Shown here: positions 23,947-31,800 of the stretch, in pieces
Position numbering within the stretch: the first letter of the stretch is position 1
Layout: each line of letters starts with the position of its first letter
From: an uncultured Prevotellaceae bacterium
GTDB taxonomy: Bacteria > Bacteroidota > Bacteroidia > Bacteroidales > Bacteroidaceae
Direction: 5' to 3'
Assembly (NCBI GenBank): GCA_902800585.1
Contig: CADCEW010000008.1
Coordinates: 1-49,324 of the forward strand
DNA length: 49,324 nt
Position numbers and translations under genes: made by a program
Notes under the pieces: model-generated
What the model saw: only the letters and a program-made list of their open reading frames with translations
What the model was told of the DNA's origin: nothing
The model's database searches: none

Positions 23947-24445
23947 CGATACAAGATTGTAAAAAAATCTTGAACAACAAGTGGTTTGTCAGTAAAAATC
24001 GGACGATTAAATGTTAAATTTATTTAAAGCAGAGAAAGTGCTCTAAATATGATTATTTTTGTCAGAAAAGATAAAACTATTTCAATAATTTTTCGTAACT
24101 TTGCTGAGAAATAAGCGAAGTTACTTCGTCTTGGCATAAAAAGATTAAATCTTTTGTTCTGCTCTCGACTTTTCGTGACTTTGCATATATGTACGAAAGG
24201 TACCTTGTGTCCTTGAGTGCTTTTTTCGCGGGATAAAGAGAAGTGGCTTTCTTCTACCTTTAAAATTACCACAAAACAAAATATACAGAGAAGGCTGCTG
24301 GATTTCCATATGGTGTGGACTCCAGCGGCTCTTGTTGTATGTTGGGCCGTGGTAAGCCCAGAAGGTAGGCAAGTTGTCTGAAGGAGTTTCATACCTTCTC
24401 GTGGAGAAGAGTGAAAACATTTATTTTTAATTATTTATCAAAACA
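23947..24445 (+). promoter_or_regulatory. Non-coding region with two -7 boxes and a structured leader before the ATPase gene
   Basis: I see no convincing gene in these 499 bases. Two promoter-like boxes occur, TAACTTTG at 24096-24103 and TGACTTTG at 24176-24183. The first lies in an inverted repeat (GTAACTT 24095-24101 with AAGTTAC 24118-24124). A leader of 260-340 nt follows with several stems: CTGGA 24298-24302 with TCCAG 24321-24325, GGGC 24344-24347 with GCCC 24356-24359, GAAGGTA 24361-24367 with TACCTTC 24392-24398, and CTTCTC 24395-24400 with GAGAAG 24404-24409. The last two share bases and exclude each other, as in attenuators. A weak hairpin at 23952-23972 lacks a T tract. Confidence 0.5.
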
Positions 24446-25606
24446 ATGAGACAAATTTTAGATGCTATTGAGAGTGAACTTGATCAGGCAGGTCAGGTTT
24501 CCCCTGTTTCGCCATTACTGTTGAAGTTAGATGGCTGTAGAATTACGTCTGAGACAGAAGTACCGAAGGAGGAATTCTTGTTCAGGATGTTCGGAAAACC
24601 CTGTTTCCCCCGTCGTGAATTGTCGGCGGTCACCGGACTGGAGAAGTGTGGCAAGACTTTCTTTACCACCATGGTGCTGGCAAGTTGTGTCCAACAGAAC
24701 GTGTTGGAGCTGGAACGTGTTAATGAGCGACCGTTGAAGGCGATGTGGTTTGACACAGAGCAGAGTAAGTCGTCCACGAAGGGTATTCTCACGGAACGGG
24801 TGTTTAGACTCTGTGGTCAACCCAAGGACGGTGACAGTCATTTCTTTGTGTTCAACGTCCGTTCGTGTTCCCATGAGGAACGCATGGATTATCTCGTCGA
24901 AGCCATTCGGGCTTATCAGCCGGATATCGTCATTATCGACAATGTGAGTGACCTCTTGTCGAGTGTGAATGATGCGGAACAGTCGAACAGGGTTATTGAA
25001 CAACTGATGCACGTTGCCTCTGAGTATAACTGTAATATCACGGTGGTGATTCACCTGAACCGTTCAGGAGAGAAAGGCGGGTTGCGCGGCTGGCTGGGTA
25101 CCGAGATCAAGCATAAGGCGTATGAGGTGTACTATTGTGAGTACATGAAGGAAAACAATATGTTTGCTGTTGAACAGACGATGTCACGTAAGTTCCGTAT
25201 TATGAATATTTTTTACTATTGTGTCACTGACGAAGGACTTCCCGAGGAGACGGAAGGCCCCAGACGACAGTCTCGTGACAGTGGGGGACATCCTGGGAGT
25301 AATAAACCGGATGCCTATCAGATAAATACTAAGAAAGCAGATAGCTTCAACCAGAAATACATTGTCCGCCATGATGATGACAGCAGTCAGCCGTGGGAAT
25401 GGAACCTGCGTCAGTTGTTTGATGATGCCTTGGGATCGGCGGCGGAGATGTCGGTCGGGATGTTGAAGTCAAAGGTGATGGGATTGAGTGGTATCAAGTT
25501 TCCGAATTATTATGATAAAGTATTTAACCTTGCCGTCGACCAGCGCATCGTACAGACCACGATGGACCGCAACGGTCGCATCGTCGTCGTAACCATCCCC
25601 TCCTAA
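24446..25606 (+). CDS. RecA-fold P-loop ATPase (AAA_25/RepA-like)
   Basis: The 386-residue protein has an N-terminal segment (1-50), then a RecA-like core. SAVTGLEKCGKTFFTTMVLA near residue 53 is Walker A, MWFDTEQSKSST near 100 is a typical RepA/DnaB-type strand, DIVIIDNVSDLLSS near 158 is Walker B, and VVIHLNRSGEKGGLRGWLG near 196 is the motif 3 region. The C-terminal 100 residues contain a likely helix-turn-helix (SVGMLKSKVMGLSGIKFPNY). This resembles the AAA_25 ATPases of phage and plasmid replication modules, where they act as helicase or helicase-loader. With the Toprim gene that follows it suggests a replication pair. Its function on this chromosome is unknown. Confidence 0.75.
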   Translation: MRQILDAIESELDQAGQVSPVSPLLLKLDGCRITSETEVPKEEFLFRMFGKPCFPRRELSAVTGLEKCGKTFFTTMVLASCVQQNVLELERVNERPLKAMWFDTEQSKSSTKGILTERVFRLCGQPKDGDSHFFVFNVRSCSHEERMDYLVEAIRAYQPDIVIIDNVSDLLSSVNDAEQSNRVIEQLMHVASEYNCNITVVIHLNRSGEKGGLRGWLGTEIKHKAYEVYYCEYMKENNMFAVEQTMSRKFRIMNIFYYCVTDEGLPEETEGPRRQSRDSGGHPGSNKPDAYQINTKKADSFNQKYIVRHDDDSSQPWEWNLRQLFDDALGSAAEMSVGMLKSKVMGLSGIKFPNYYDKVFNLAVDQRIVQTTMDRNGRIVVVTIPS

Positions 25607-25680
25607 CCCCTCTCTATATAGACCCCACCCTCTCTCTAAAGAGAGGTGGGGCTATAGTAAGAGGGTGTAGGGGGATGTCA
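25600..25680. repeat. Palindromic GC-rich repeat element between two island genes
   Basis: The core has arms CCCCACC..TCTC and GAGAGGTGGGG around TAAA (about 25622-25652), flanked by CTATATAG and CTATAG and then by CCTAACCCC and GTGTAGGGGG. It is the same type of element as the in-frame copy at 2309-2342. It starts at the stop codon of the ATPase gene. Confidence 0.7.
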
Positions 25681-25687
25681 ATGACGT

Positions 25688-26458
25688 ATGATAATACCTG
25701 TAGCCATGCGTGACTATTCATTCCGTTCCATGCTGGACGACATTCATCGTTCTCCTCTCTACCGCCATCCCACGTCTTTCCTGTGGCGGGAGTCCCTTTC
25801 TGTCTACAGCCAGTTCTGCAAGGCGGTAGTAGAGACGGGAATGCTGACCTGGGAGGAGATGGTACATGCCGCCAGTCAGTATTGTATAGGCGCATCGAGG
25901 AAGCAAGGTGTCATCTTCTGGCAGATAGACAGGGACGGACGGGTTCATGACGGGAAGGTGATGTACTATCAACCTGATTGTCATCGAAAGAAAGACTATA
26001 ACCCTACCTGGGTGAGTTTCCTTCTGGCACGTCGCCATCACTTCTCCAAGGACTCATGGTCACCCTCGCATTGTTTCTTTGGTTTGCACCTCACCTCTTC
26101 CTTCTACCGTCATGACTTCTCAGAGACCACTCCCATCGCCATCGTCGAGGCTGAGAAGACGGCATTTGTACTTAGTGAGAGATATCCGCAATATATCTGG
26201 CTGGCGGCTGGTGGGATGGGGGAGGTGCAGCCTTGTAAGTTCCGACCCCTGCGAGGGCGTCGTATCGTGATGTTCCCAGACACCGATCCTGACGGCATCG
26301 CCTTCAGACGGTGGACGGCGGCAGCGAAGACGGTCATGGAGTCGTCATTCTGGGAAGACTCACCTCCCATCCGTGTCTCCCCTCTGTTGGAACTCCATGC
26401 CACTCCTGATCAGAAACAACGTAAAATAGATTTATTAGATTATCTTTTTGAAAAGTAA
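25688..26458 (+). CDS. Toprim-like protein of the DUF6371 type
   Basis: The 256-residue protein has an N-terminal domain (residues 1-140, with SYCIG-like QYCIGASRKQGVIFWQIDRD, where the nucleotide-handling family shows a similar strand pattern). A Toprim-type domain follows: IAIVEAEKTAFVLSERYPQY near 150 gives the catalytic glutamate, and IVMFPDTDPDG near 200 gives the DxD pair. Toprim domains of this kind occur in primases of phages and plasmids. The zinc-binding domain usual in DnaG is not obvious. It follows the ATPase gene after 81 bases holding a palindromic repeat, and precedes the DUF4248 gene by 4 bases. Starts at 25688 or 25706 are both possible. Confidence 0.7.
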   Translation: MIIPVAMRDYSFRSMLDDIHRSPLYRHPTSFLWRESLSVYSQFCKAVVETGMLTWEEMVHAASQYCIGASRKQGVIFWQIDRDGRVHDGKVMYYQPDCHRKKDYNPTWVSFLLARRHHFSKDSWSPSHCFFGLHLTSSFYRHDFSETTPIAIVEAEKTAFVLSERYPQYIWLAAGGMGEVQPCKFRPLRGRRIVMFPDTDPDGIAFRRWTAAAKTVMESSFWEDSPPIRVSPLLELHATPDQKQRKIDLLDYLFEK

Positions 26459-26462
26459 ATAA

Positions 26463-26696
26463 ATGAAACCATTTGTCATACAACAATATGGAAAGTCGGA
26501 ACTTGCCATGTTCTATTTCCCAAAGGCTGAAACAAAAAAAGGTGCACTTAGTAACCTCAAGTCCTGGATTAAAGGTAATAAGGAACTCGATGCTGCCCTC
26601 CGCTCCTGCGGCATGGCACCGAAGGCACATTCCTTCACTCCCAAGGAAGTGGCACTTATCGCTGACTTCCTTGGGAGCCCGAAGGGATATTTATAG
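26463..26696 (+). CDS. DUF4248 family small protein
   Basis: The 77-residue protein reads FVIQQYGKSELAMFYFPKAE then LSNLKSWIKGNKELDAALR and ends KAHSFTPKEVALIADFLGSP. That is the pattern of the DUF4248 family, known to me only from Bacteroidetes, whose function is unknown. The C-terminal part could be a small helix-turn-helix. It starts 4 bases after the Toprim gene, so the ATPase, Toprim and DUF4248 genes probably form one operon. Its stop codon TAG is the first unit of the 9-bp repeat array. Confidence 0.8.
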   Translation: MKPFVIQQYGKSELAMFYFPKAETKKGALSNLKSWIKGNKELDAALRSCGMAPKAHSFTPKEVALIADFLGSPKGYL

Positions 26697-26753
26697 GGAC
26701 TATAGTTCCTATAGTTCCTAAAGTGCCTATAGTGACTATAGTTCCTATAGTTA
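26691..26753. repeat. 9-bp tandem repeat array A (CTATAGTTC-like), 3' side of the four-helix gene
   Basis: Seven units follow each other: ttataggga, ctatagttc, ctatagttc, ctaaagtgc, ctatagtga, ctatagttc, ctatagtta. The array begins with the last codons and stop of DUF4248 and ends on the stop codon (26751-26753) of the opposite-strand gene. CTATAG is self-complementary. Confidence 0.9.
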
Positions 26754-27386
26754 AAATTTTATCCCATGCTGGGTGAGGAGCGCCTTCAGGCGCACCTCCT
26801 CGGCGCGGAGGTGCGCCAGTTCCGCATCCTGCGCTTGACGGTAACCAGTACGGGCTGCATACATCCGCTCCTTGATACCTCCCTGTTCTACGAACTCCTT
26901 TTCTAATCGCTTCAACTGTTTGTTGAGCATGGCGTCTGTCTGGTAGCAGATCGTCAGAGCTATATTCGCAATCTCTTCATCGTTCCATTTCTGGAGGTAG
27001 GGTAGGTAGTCTTCCACTTTATTATGATGGTAACAGTAATCCTGCATGTCTTCATAGCGGTAAAGACCTTCCGTCCATATCGTAAGATTCCTTGACAGCA
27101 GGTAGTCACGGTAGTCTTCGCGTAGTTCCTGCAGAGAACTGCGTGCCACATTCAGTAGTTTGATGTGCATCTCTGTGGAGGTCTCTCCATCCTCAGTACC
27201 TTCTACGATATTCTGTTTTCCACTCCTTGCCGCCTGCAACATCTGGTCAACGGTACGGTCGCCGTAGGCAGGAAGGAACCGCTGACAGAACACAAAGGTC
27301 ATCTGATACAGTACCTCGGTTTTCTGGTAATAGTAGGCATCGCGCCATGGCTTCTGGCGTTTCAGAATTTGGAATTTCTTTTGCAT
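26751..27386 (-). CDS. Four-helix-bundle protein with suffix domain (23S rRNA-IVP/Avd-like superfamily)
   Basis: The 211-residue protein is almost all helical. Residues 10 to about 125 resemble the four-helix-bundle family typified by the protein encoded in 23S rRNA intervening sequences and by Avd of diversity-generating retroelements: WRDAYYYQKTEVLYQMTFVF, then SGKQNIVEGTEDGETSTEMH, then LLNVARSSLQELREDYRDYL. The rest, including NDEEIANIALTICYQTDAML and a charged coiled-coil-like end, matches what is called a suffix domain in Bacteroidetes. Family members are basic and bind nucleic acid. It lies on the opposite strand to its neighbours and is bracketed on both sides by the same 9-bp tandem repeat. 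The -7 box at 27470-27477 makes the 5' array part of its leader. No reverse transcriptase is present in the window. Confidence 0.75.
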   Translation of the reverse strand: MQKKFQILKRQKPWRDAYYYQKTEVLYQMTFVFCQRFLPAYGDRTVDQMLQAARSGKQNIVEGTEDGETSTEMHIKLLNVARSSLQELREDYRDYLLSRNLTIWTEGLYRYEDMQDYCYHHNKVEDYLPYLQKWNDEEIANIALTICYQTDAMLNKQLKRLEKEFVEQGGIKERMYAARTGYRQAQDAELAHLRAEEVRLKALLTQHGIKF

Positions 27387-27402
27387 AGTTCTTTTTTTTT
27401 TA

Positions 27403-27456
27403 TTATAGTTCCTATAGTTCCTATAGTTACTATAGTATTTATAGTGCCTATAGTTG
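27403..27456. repeat. 9-bp tandem repeat array B (CTATAGTTC-like), 5' side of the four-helix gene
   Basis: Six units: ttatagttc, ctatagttc, ctatagtta, ctatagtat, ttatagtgc, ctatagttg. It is a direct repeat of array A. A degenerate unit (catagttct, 27384-27392) even includes the start codon of the gene. Confidence 0.9.
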
Positions 27457-27469
27457 ATATTTCTCGCTG

Positions 27470-27477
27470 CAAAGATA
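27470..27477 (-). promoter_or_regulatory. -7 box of the four-helix-bundle gene
   Basis: TATCTTTG on the minus strand lies 83 bases before the ATG at 27386. The transcript would carry all of repeat array B in its leader. Confidence 0.6.
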
Positions 27478-27572
27478 ATAAAAAGAAAGAGAAATTACAA
27501 ACAAAGTGCCAGGAAAAACCTGGATGTTCCGCAAAGAGACGCAAAGAACGTAATAGCCCTTTGCCGATGTAG

Positions 27573-27773
27573 TACCTTTGTCATCGATAAGGCAAGTCAG
27601 TCGGTAAACGATGCCTCTTAGTAGGAAGAGGAACGTCACTTGCGAGGGGAAGGGATGCTCCCTACAGGGCCCAAGGAGATATCTCCATACCTCGGAAAGA
27701 CTATCCGTACAACTGTCAGGCAATATCTCTCCGACAGACAAAGCCTATGTTTAACTTTTTAAAAATTCAAACT
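27573..27773 (+). promoter_or_regulatory. Promoter and structured leader of the HU-related gene
   Basis: The -7 box TACCTTTG (27573-27580) is followed by about 190 nt of leader without a gene. Visible stems are GCAAGT 27592-27597 with ACTTGC 27638-27643 enclosing CCTCTT 27614-27619 with AAGAGG 27626-27631; GGGA 27652-27655 with TCCC 27659-27662; the palindrome GGAGATATCTCC 27675-27686; and CTGTC 27713-27717 with GACAG 27733-27737. The density of stems suggests a folded regulatory RNA, but I do not recognise a known class. Confidence 0.5.
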
Positions 27774-28262
27774 ATGAGTCAGAAATTTATTAAAGCAAAG
27801 AACAACAACCCACGTTCTACAGCCTATGGCAGGTTCTACGCCCAGGCAGTGTATGACGAGAATTTCGTCGAGACGGAGGAGCTCGCTGAGTACATCCAAC
27901 AGCAGGCGAGTGTAAAGAAGAGTGATATCACTGCCGTGCTCACGGAACTCGGTGAGGCGATGAAACACTACTTCGAACTCGGACAGAAGGTCCGTATCAA
28001 GGGTATCGGTATCTTCAAGGTCGGATTCTCCAGCATCGGTGTCGAGAAGAAGGAGGAGTGCAACGCTACGACCATCACCAAGCGACGTATCCTGTTCAAG
28101 CCGGAGACCCAGCGTGTCGTTGTCGGTCAGACCATCACACCCAGCGGTAAGGTGAAACAGAAGTTCGTCGTTGCCAAGCACCTCATCAAGGATGTCAGCT
28201 TCGAGGAGACCCATGACAACGTCATGAACATGAATACTGAGTCGAACACATCGGGTAATTAA
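27774..28262 (+). CDS. HU-related (histone-like) DNA-binding protein
   Basis: The 162-residue protein starts MSQKFIKAKNNNPRSTAYGR. I chose this ATG over the one at 27747, which adds a short unrelated leader peptide. The core (residues about 40-125) has the HU fold: SDITAVLTELGEAMKHYFEL, GQKVRIKGIGIFKVGFSS and a C-terminal beta-arm region with FKPETQRVVVG. It belongs to the HU-related group of Bacteroidetes, longer than the roughly 90-residue classical HU. Such genes are often found with smalltalk peptide and amidase genes, as here. It probably binds or bends DNA. It is preceded by a long structured leader. Confidence 0.85.
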   Translation: MSQKFIKAKNNNPRSTAYGRFYAQAVYDENFVETEELAEYIQQQASVKKSDITAVLTELGEAMKHYFELGQKVRIKGIGIFKVGFSSIGVEKKEECNATTITKRRILFKPETQRVVVGQTITPSGKVKQKFVVAKHLIKDVSFEETHDNVMNMNTESNTSGN

Positions 28263-28277
28263 TAAACATCAGGAGAA

Positions 28278-28370
28278 ATGAAGAAAGAGACTGTCAAAAA
28301 GATTATCCAGATCGTCGTGACGATCCTGACTGCGATCAGTTCAGCACTCTTCGTACAGTCATGTGTTTAG
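28278..28370 (+). CDS. Smalltalk peptide (30 residues)
   Basis: This very short gene reads MKKETVKKIIQIVVTILTAI then SSALFVQSCV. A basic N-terminus and one hydrophobic helix are characteristic of the smalltalk family of Bacteroidetes, which occurs between HU-related and amidase genes. It has a clear Shine-Dalgarno (AGGAG, 28271-28275), rare in this order. It may be a small membrane peptide; a holin-like role with the amidase is speculation. It lies 15 bases after the HU-related gene. Confidence 0.85.
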   Translation: MKKETVKKIIQIVVTILTAISSALFVQSCV

Positions 28371-28374
28371 GAGC

Positions 28375-28400
28375 AGAGGGGGGACACCCCCTCTTTCTTC
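28375..28400 (+). terminator. Hairpin between smalltalk and amidase genes
   Basis: AGAGGGGG (28375-28382), loop GACA, CCCCCTCT (28387-28394) is a perfect 8-bp stem followed by TTCTTCTTC. The tail is T-rich but interrupted, so it may attenuate rather than stop transcription into the amidase gene. Confidence 0.55.
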
Positions 28401-28415
28401 TTCAAAGGAGGATTT

Positions 28416-28829
28416 ATGAGAAAGATAGAGAAGATCATCATCCACTGCTCTGCTACGAGGTGCAATAAAAGCTATAGCTTCGAGCAACTCGAACGCGACC
28501 ATCGGAGACGGGGCTTTGGCTGCTGCGGTTACCACTACTACATCACCAGGAACGGTCAACTCCATTTCGGACGATCTGAAGAGGTGGTCGGAGCACATGC
28601 CAAAGGCTTTAATGCCCGTAGCATCGGTATCTGCTACGAGGGCGGTCTCGACGAGGACGGCTATCCTGCCGACACCCGTAACGCTCTCCAGAAACACGTA
28701 CTGTTCAAGCTCCTGCAAGCCCTCAGGGCAGACTATCCCGATGCCGAGATCCTCGGTCACTGTGAACTGCCCGGTGTGCAGAAGGCCTGTCCCTGCTTCC
28801 TGCCCAGTGAAGAGTACAAGGACATCTGA
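28416..28829 (+). CDS. N-acetylmuramoyl-L-alanine amidase (Amidase_2)
   Basis: The 137-residue protein is a compact type 2 amidase, which cuts the bond between N-acetylmuramic acid and L-alanine in peptidoglycan. Motifs are IIIHCSATR near residue 8 (first zinc histidine), HYYITRNGQLHFGR near 41, GAHAKGFNARSIGICYEGG near 59, and GHCELPGVQKACPCF near 108, which gives the last histidine and the cysteine zinc ligand. There is no signal peptide, as in phage endolysins. A strong Shine-Dalgarno AAAGGAGG (28404-28411) precedes the ATG, unlike the rest of the window and in line with phage origin. Confidence 0.9.
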   Translation: MRKIEKIIIHCSATRCNKSYSFEQLERDHRRRGFGCCGYHYYITRNGQLHFGRSEEVVGAHAKGFNARSIGICYEGGLDEDGYPADTRNALQKHVLFKLLQALRADYPDAEILGHCELPGVQKACPCFLPSEEYKDI

Positions 28830-28832
28830 AAA

Positions 28833-28874
28833 TCCCCTCCGACAAACTTGATGATGTCGGAGGGGACTTTTATT
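28833..28874 (+). terminator. Terminator after the amidase gene
   Basis: TCCCCTCCGACA (28833-28844) and TGTCGGAGGGGA (28855-28866) form a perfect 12-bp stem with a 10-nt loop, followed by CTTTTATT. It closes the island operon. Confidence 0.85.
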
Positions 28875-28888
28875 AGAGAGTGGAGGAT

Positions 28889-31800
28889 TTACTTGATACG
28901 CACTTTCTTAACCTTTCCGTCCTTGTCGCGTAGGATGTAGACACCCTTCTGTGTCGGACGGTTCTGGATACGCTGTCCGTTAAGATCGAACCACTGACCT
29001 TCCAACTCTTCCACAGTGAACTGCTGGATGCCGGTAGTCGGGATGATATTGAAGGTAACCTTCTTCATTCCCTTGTAGTTGATCTTGTTGGCAATAATCT
29101 TGACAGTAGCCTTACCAATCTCAGTATTGTCCTCGAACTCGAAATGATAATCATCCTCATTGATGATGCTCTCAGAACCTTCTTCAATGATGTCCTTAAT
29201 GATAAGGGCTGGTTCGATAGGAGCACCTGTGTATTCCTGATCGGGGATATCCTCGACGGTTACAAGATTGATATCACGTTGTGCGATATTGAAGGTAGCT
29301 TCCTTCGTTGCCATGTAAGTGCGTTTACCCGTGATGATAACCTTTGCCTTACCGGCATTGATGTTATTATCATAACTGATTTCGTAGTCTTTGTCAAGAG
29401 TCAGTTCCTTACCATCCCACTTAACAGTGATATTTTTAGGCTTGCATGGAGTTCCGTTATATTCATACTGATTATCTACAACAGTAATCTCTGCCTTGCT
29501 GGACTGCTTGGTGAAGTCTTTGCGCTTCTGGAAGTCAACGACGACTTGATAGTTGTACCCCTCTTTATAATCAAAGGTGTACTGGGTGGTACCACTCGGG
29601 TCAGCCGTCGGGTTGACTGCCGTCACAATCACCTTACTATCATCGACCCTTGGAGCACGTGAACTCCTGGCATTGGCACTCCTGATGACAGAGATATTCT
29701 CGGTTTCCGCATAGAGAACGTCAATAGGTGTTACACTGATGGTTACCTTGCCGTTCTTCGGTTCAGAGACAGTGACAGTACCTGCATTCTTGTTCTCCTT
29801 GCCCTCCTCTAACAGAATGACATCATTGCCTCCCTTGCCAGGAATGAGTGAGAGGACACCGTCAATAGGGGTTGTTGTGTTGATATAACAACGATTTGCC
29901 GAGAGAACACCTTCCTCAGACTGTATGAACTGATCATTGACAAGCACGTACTTATAGCCGTTGATCGTGTTGATGTTGCTGATACCTGTCAGTGTTCCTT
30001 GGAATAGATTTTCGTTAATACCCTCAGGCTTCGGAGTACTTGCAGCCATGGTCTCACAGTCGAACGTAAACTTTGACTTATCTGTACGTTGTAACAGGAC
30101 AGCAACCTCCTTCGGGATAAAGTTAATCTCCTTGGTCTTGAGCGTACTGCCTTCAAGACCTGTAACGACATATATCGTCAATCCTTCTGGCTTGGTCAGG
30201 TTTTCTGAGGAGTAGTAGGTAGCCCACTCTGCACTTCCTTCATAGACATTCTTAATTTGTCGTGGAAGTACGGCATCTTTGATCTCGAACGTTGTTATGA
30301 CAGTACCCTTGTAGTTGTTCTTGAAGGTAATGGTAGCAGTTGCTGTACCAACATTTACATTATCTGCCCATGTAACATCGTAGTTGTCATCCGACACAGG
30401 GATCTCACCGTCTTTGATGTCCAAGGCAGGAGTAATACCTTTTCCTGTATATATCTGGGGCTCGATGGTCTTTACTGCTTCATCTGTGAGTTCCTTTGGC
30501 AGAATGGTGAAGAAGATATCCTTGATGTTCTTGTAGTTGATATTCTTGGCAACAAGAGCAATCTTCGCCTGATTCGTCTTCCCTGCATTCACGTTGTCGG
30601 CATAAGTGATCTCATAGTCATCAAGGGTGATGGCATCGTTGATGTCAGTGATTTTCAGACCTAAGTCCTCAGCAGTGAATGCTGCGCCTTTATAGGTCTG
30701 GTCAGGGATGGGGGTGGGGGAGACGGTTACGAGGTTTATGTCACGCTGGGCGATGTCGAACTCACCGTGTCTTCTACCCATGTATTTACCTTTACCCTCA
30801 ATGTTGACTTTTCCCTTACCGGCGTTGATATTGTTCTCATAGCCAAGGATGGTATAGTCCATGTCTTTCGTGAGGGTCTCATCTTGCCATTTGACAGTGA
30901 CATCTGTTGGCTTATGTTCTTTTCCGTTATAGGCATACTTGTTGTCTTCGATGGAAATGGTCAGGTCTGTCCCTGCCTTGGAGAAATCAAGACGCTTCTT
31001 AAAGTTGACGGTAATCTCATAGTTCCAGCCGTTGGTATAGTTAAAGGTGTACTTCGTCTCACCGCTGGGGTCGGCTTTGGCATCGACAGCAGTTACTGGT
31101 ATCTCTATATTGTTGAGACCTGGAGCTCGTGCACTGCCCGCATTGATGCTCCTCTTGACGGTAATGGAGCTAAGGTCTGCATAGAGGACATCGATAGGCT
31201 TGATGGTGAGTGTCATCTTGCTGTAATCAGATCTAGAAAGAGTCACAGTGCCAGCATCCTTGTTAAACACACCTTCCTCCTGGATGATGATGGTGCTCGT
31301 CTCGTCGGTGATGTAGTAACTGGACGGGGCGTCAGTGCCGTTGTCAATCTGCAGATAGCATCGGAATGCGGGTAGGCTTCCCGTATGGGTCTTGATAAAC
31401 TCGTCGCCTTTCAGCACATACTTATCGCCAGGGAGGGAAGAGATGTTGCTGATACCCGTAATCGTTCCCTTGAACTGCTTATCCAGCACTAAACCGTCAG
31501 GCAGTGTTTGGTTGGTAGATCTGCCCCAGAAGGGAGGTTCCTGATCTGTCCGTTGGATCAGGATGGGCGTCTCTTTCGGAATGAACTCTATTTCCTCTGT
31601 TGTAATGCTGTTGCCTTCGATTCCTGTCACGACGAATGCCTCCAGTCCTGTGGGAACGGTCAAGTCCTCTCTGGAACAGTAGGTGGCCCACTTGTCATTT
31701 TCCTCGAACTCGAGCGCAAGCTTGCGGTTGATGATGACATCCTCGGCAAAGGCGTTGGCGTGAACATTCGATGAGGTGGTTGGCAAATAGACTTCATTTA

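Noticed and set aside
24024-24420. Minus-strand open frames of 91-122 codons upstream of the ATPase gene
   Set aside because: No recognisable motif, and they run through promoter boxes and stem-forming leader sequence of the plus-strand gene.
26751-27386. Avd subunit of a diversity-generating retroelement
   Set aside because: The fold is related, but no reverse transcriptase, template repeat or adenine-mutated variable repeat is seen in the window.
26691-27456. CRISPR-like array
   Set aside because: Units of 9 bp follow each other without spacers, and no cas gene is present.
27448-27741. 97-codon minus-strand frame across the HU leader
   Set aside because: It spans the divergent promoters and the stem-rich leader and has no recognisable protein pattern.
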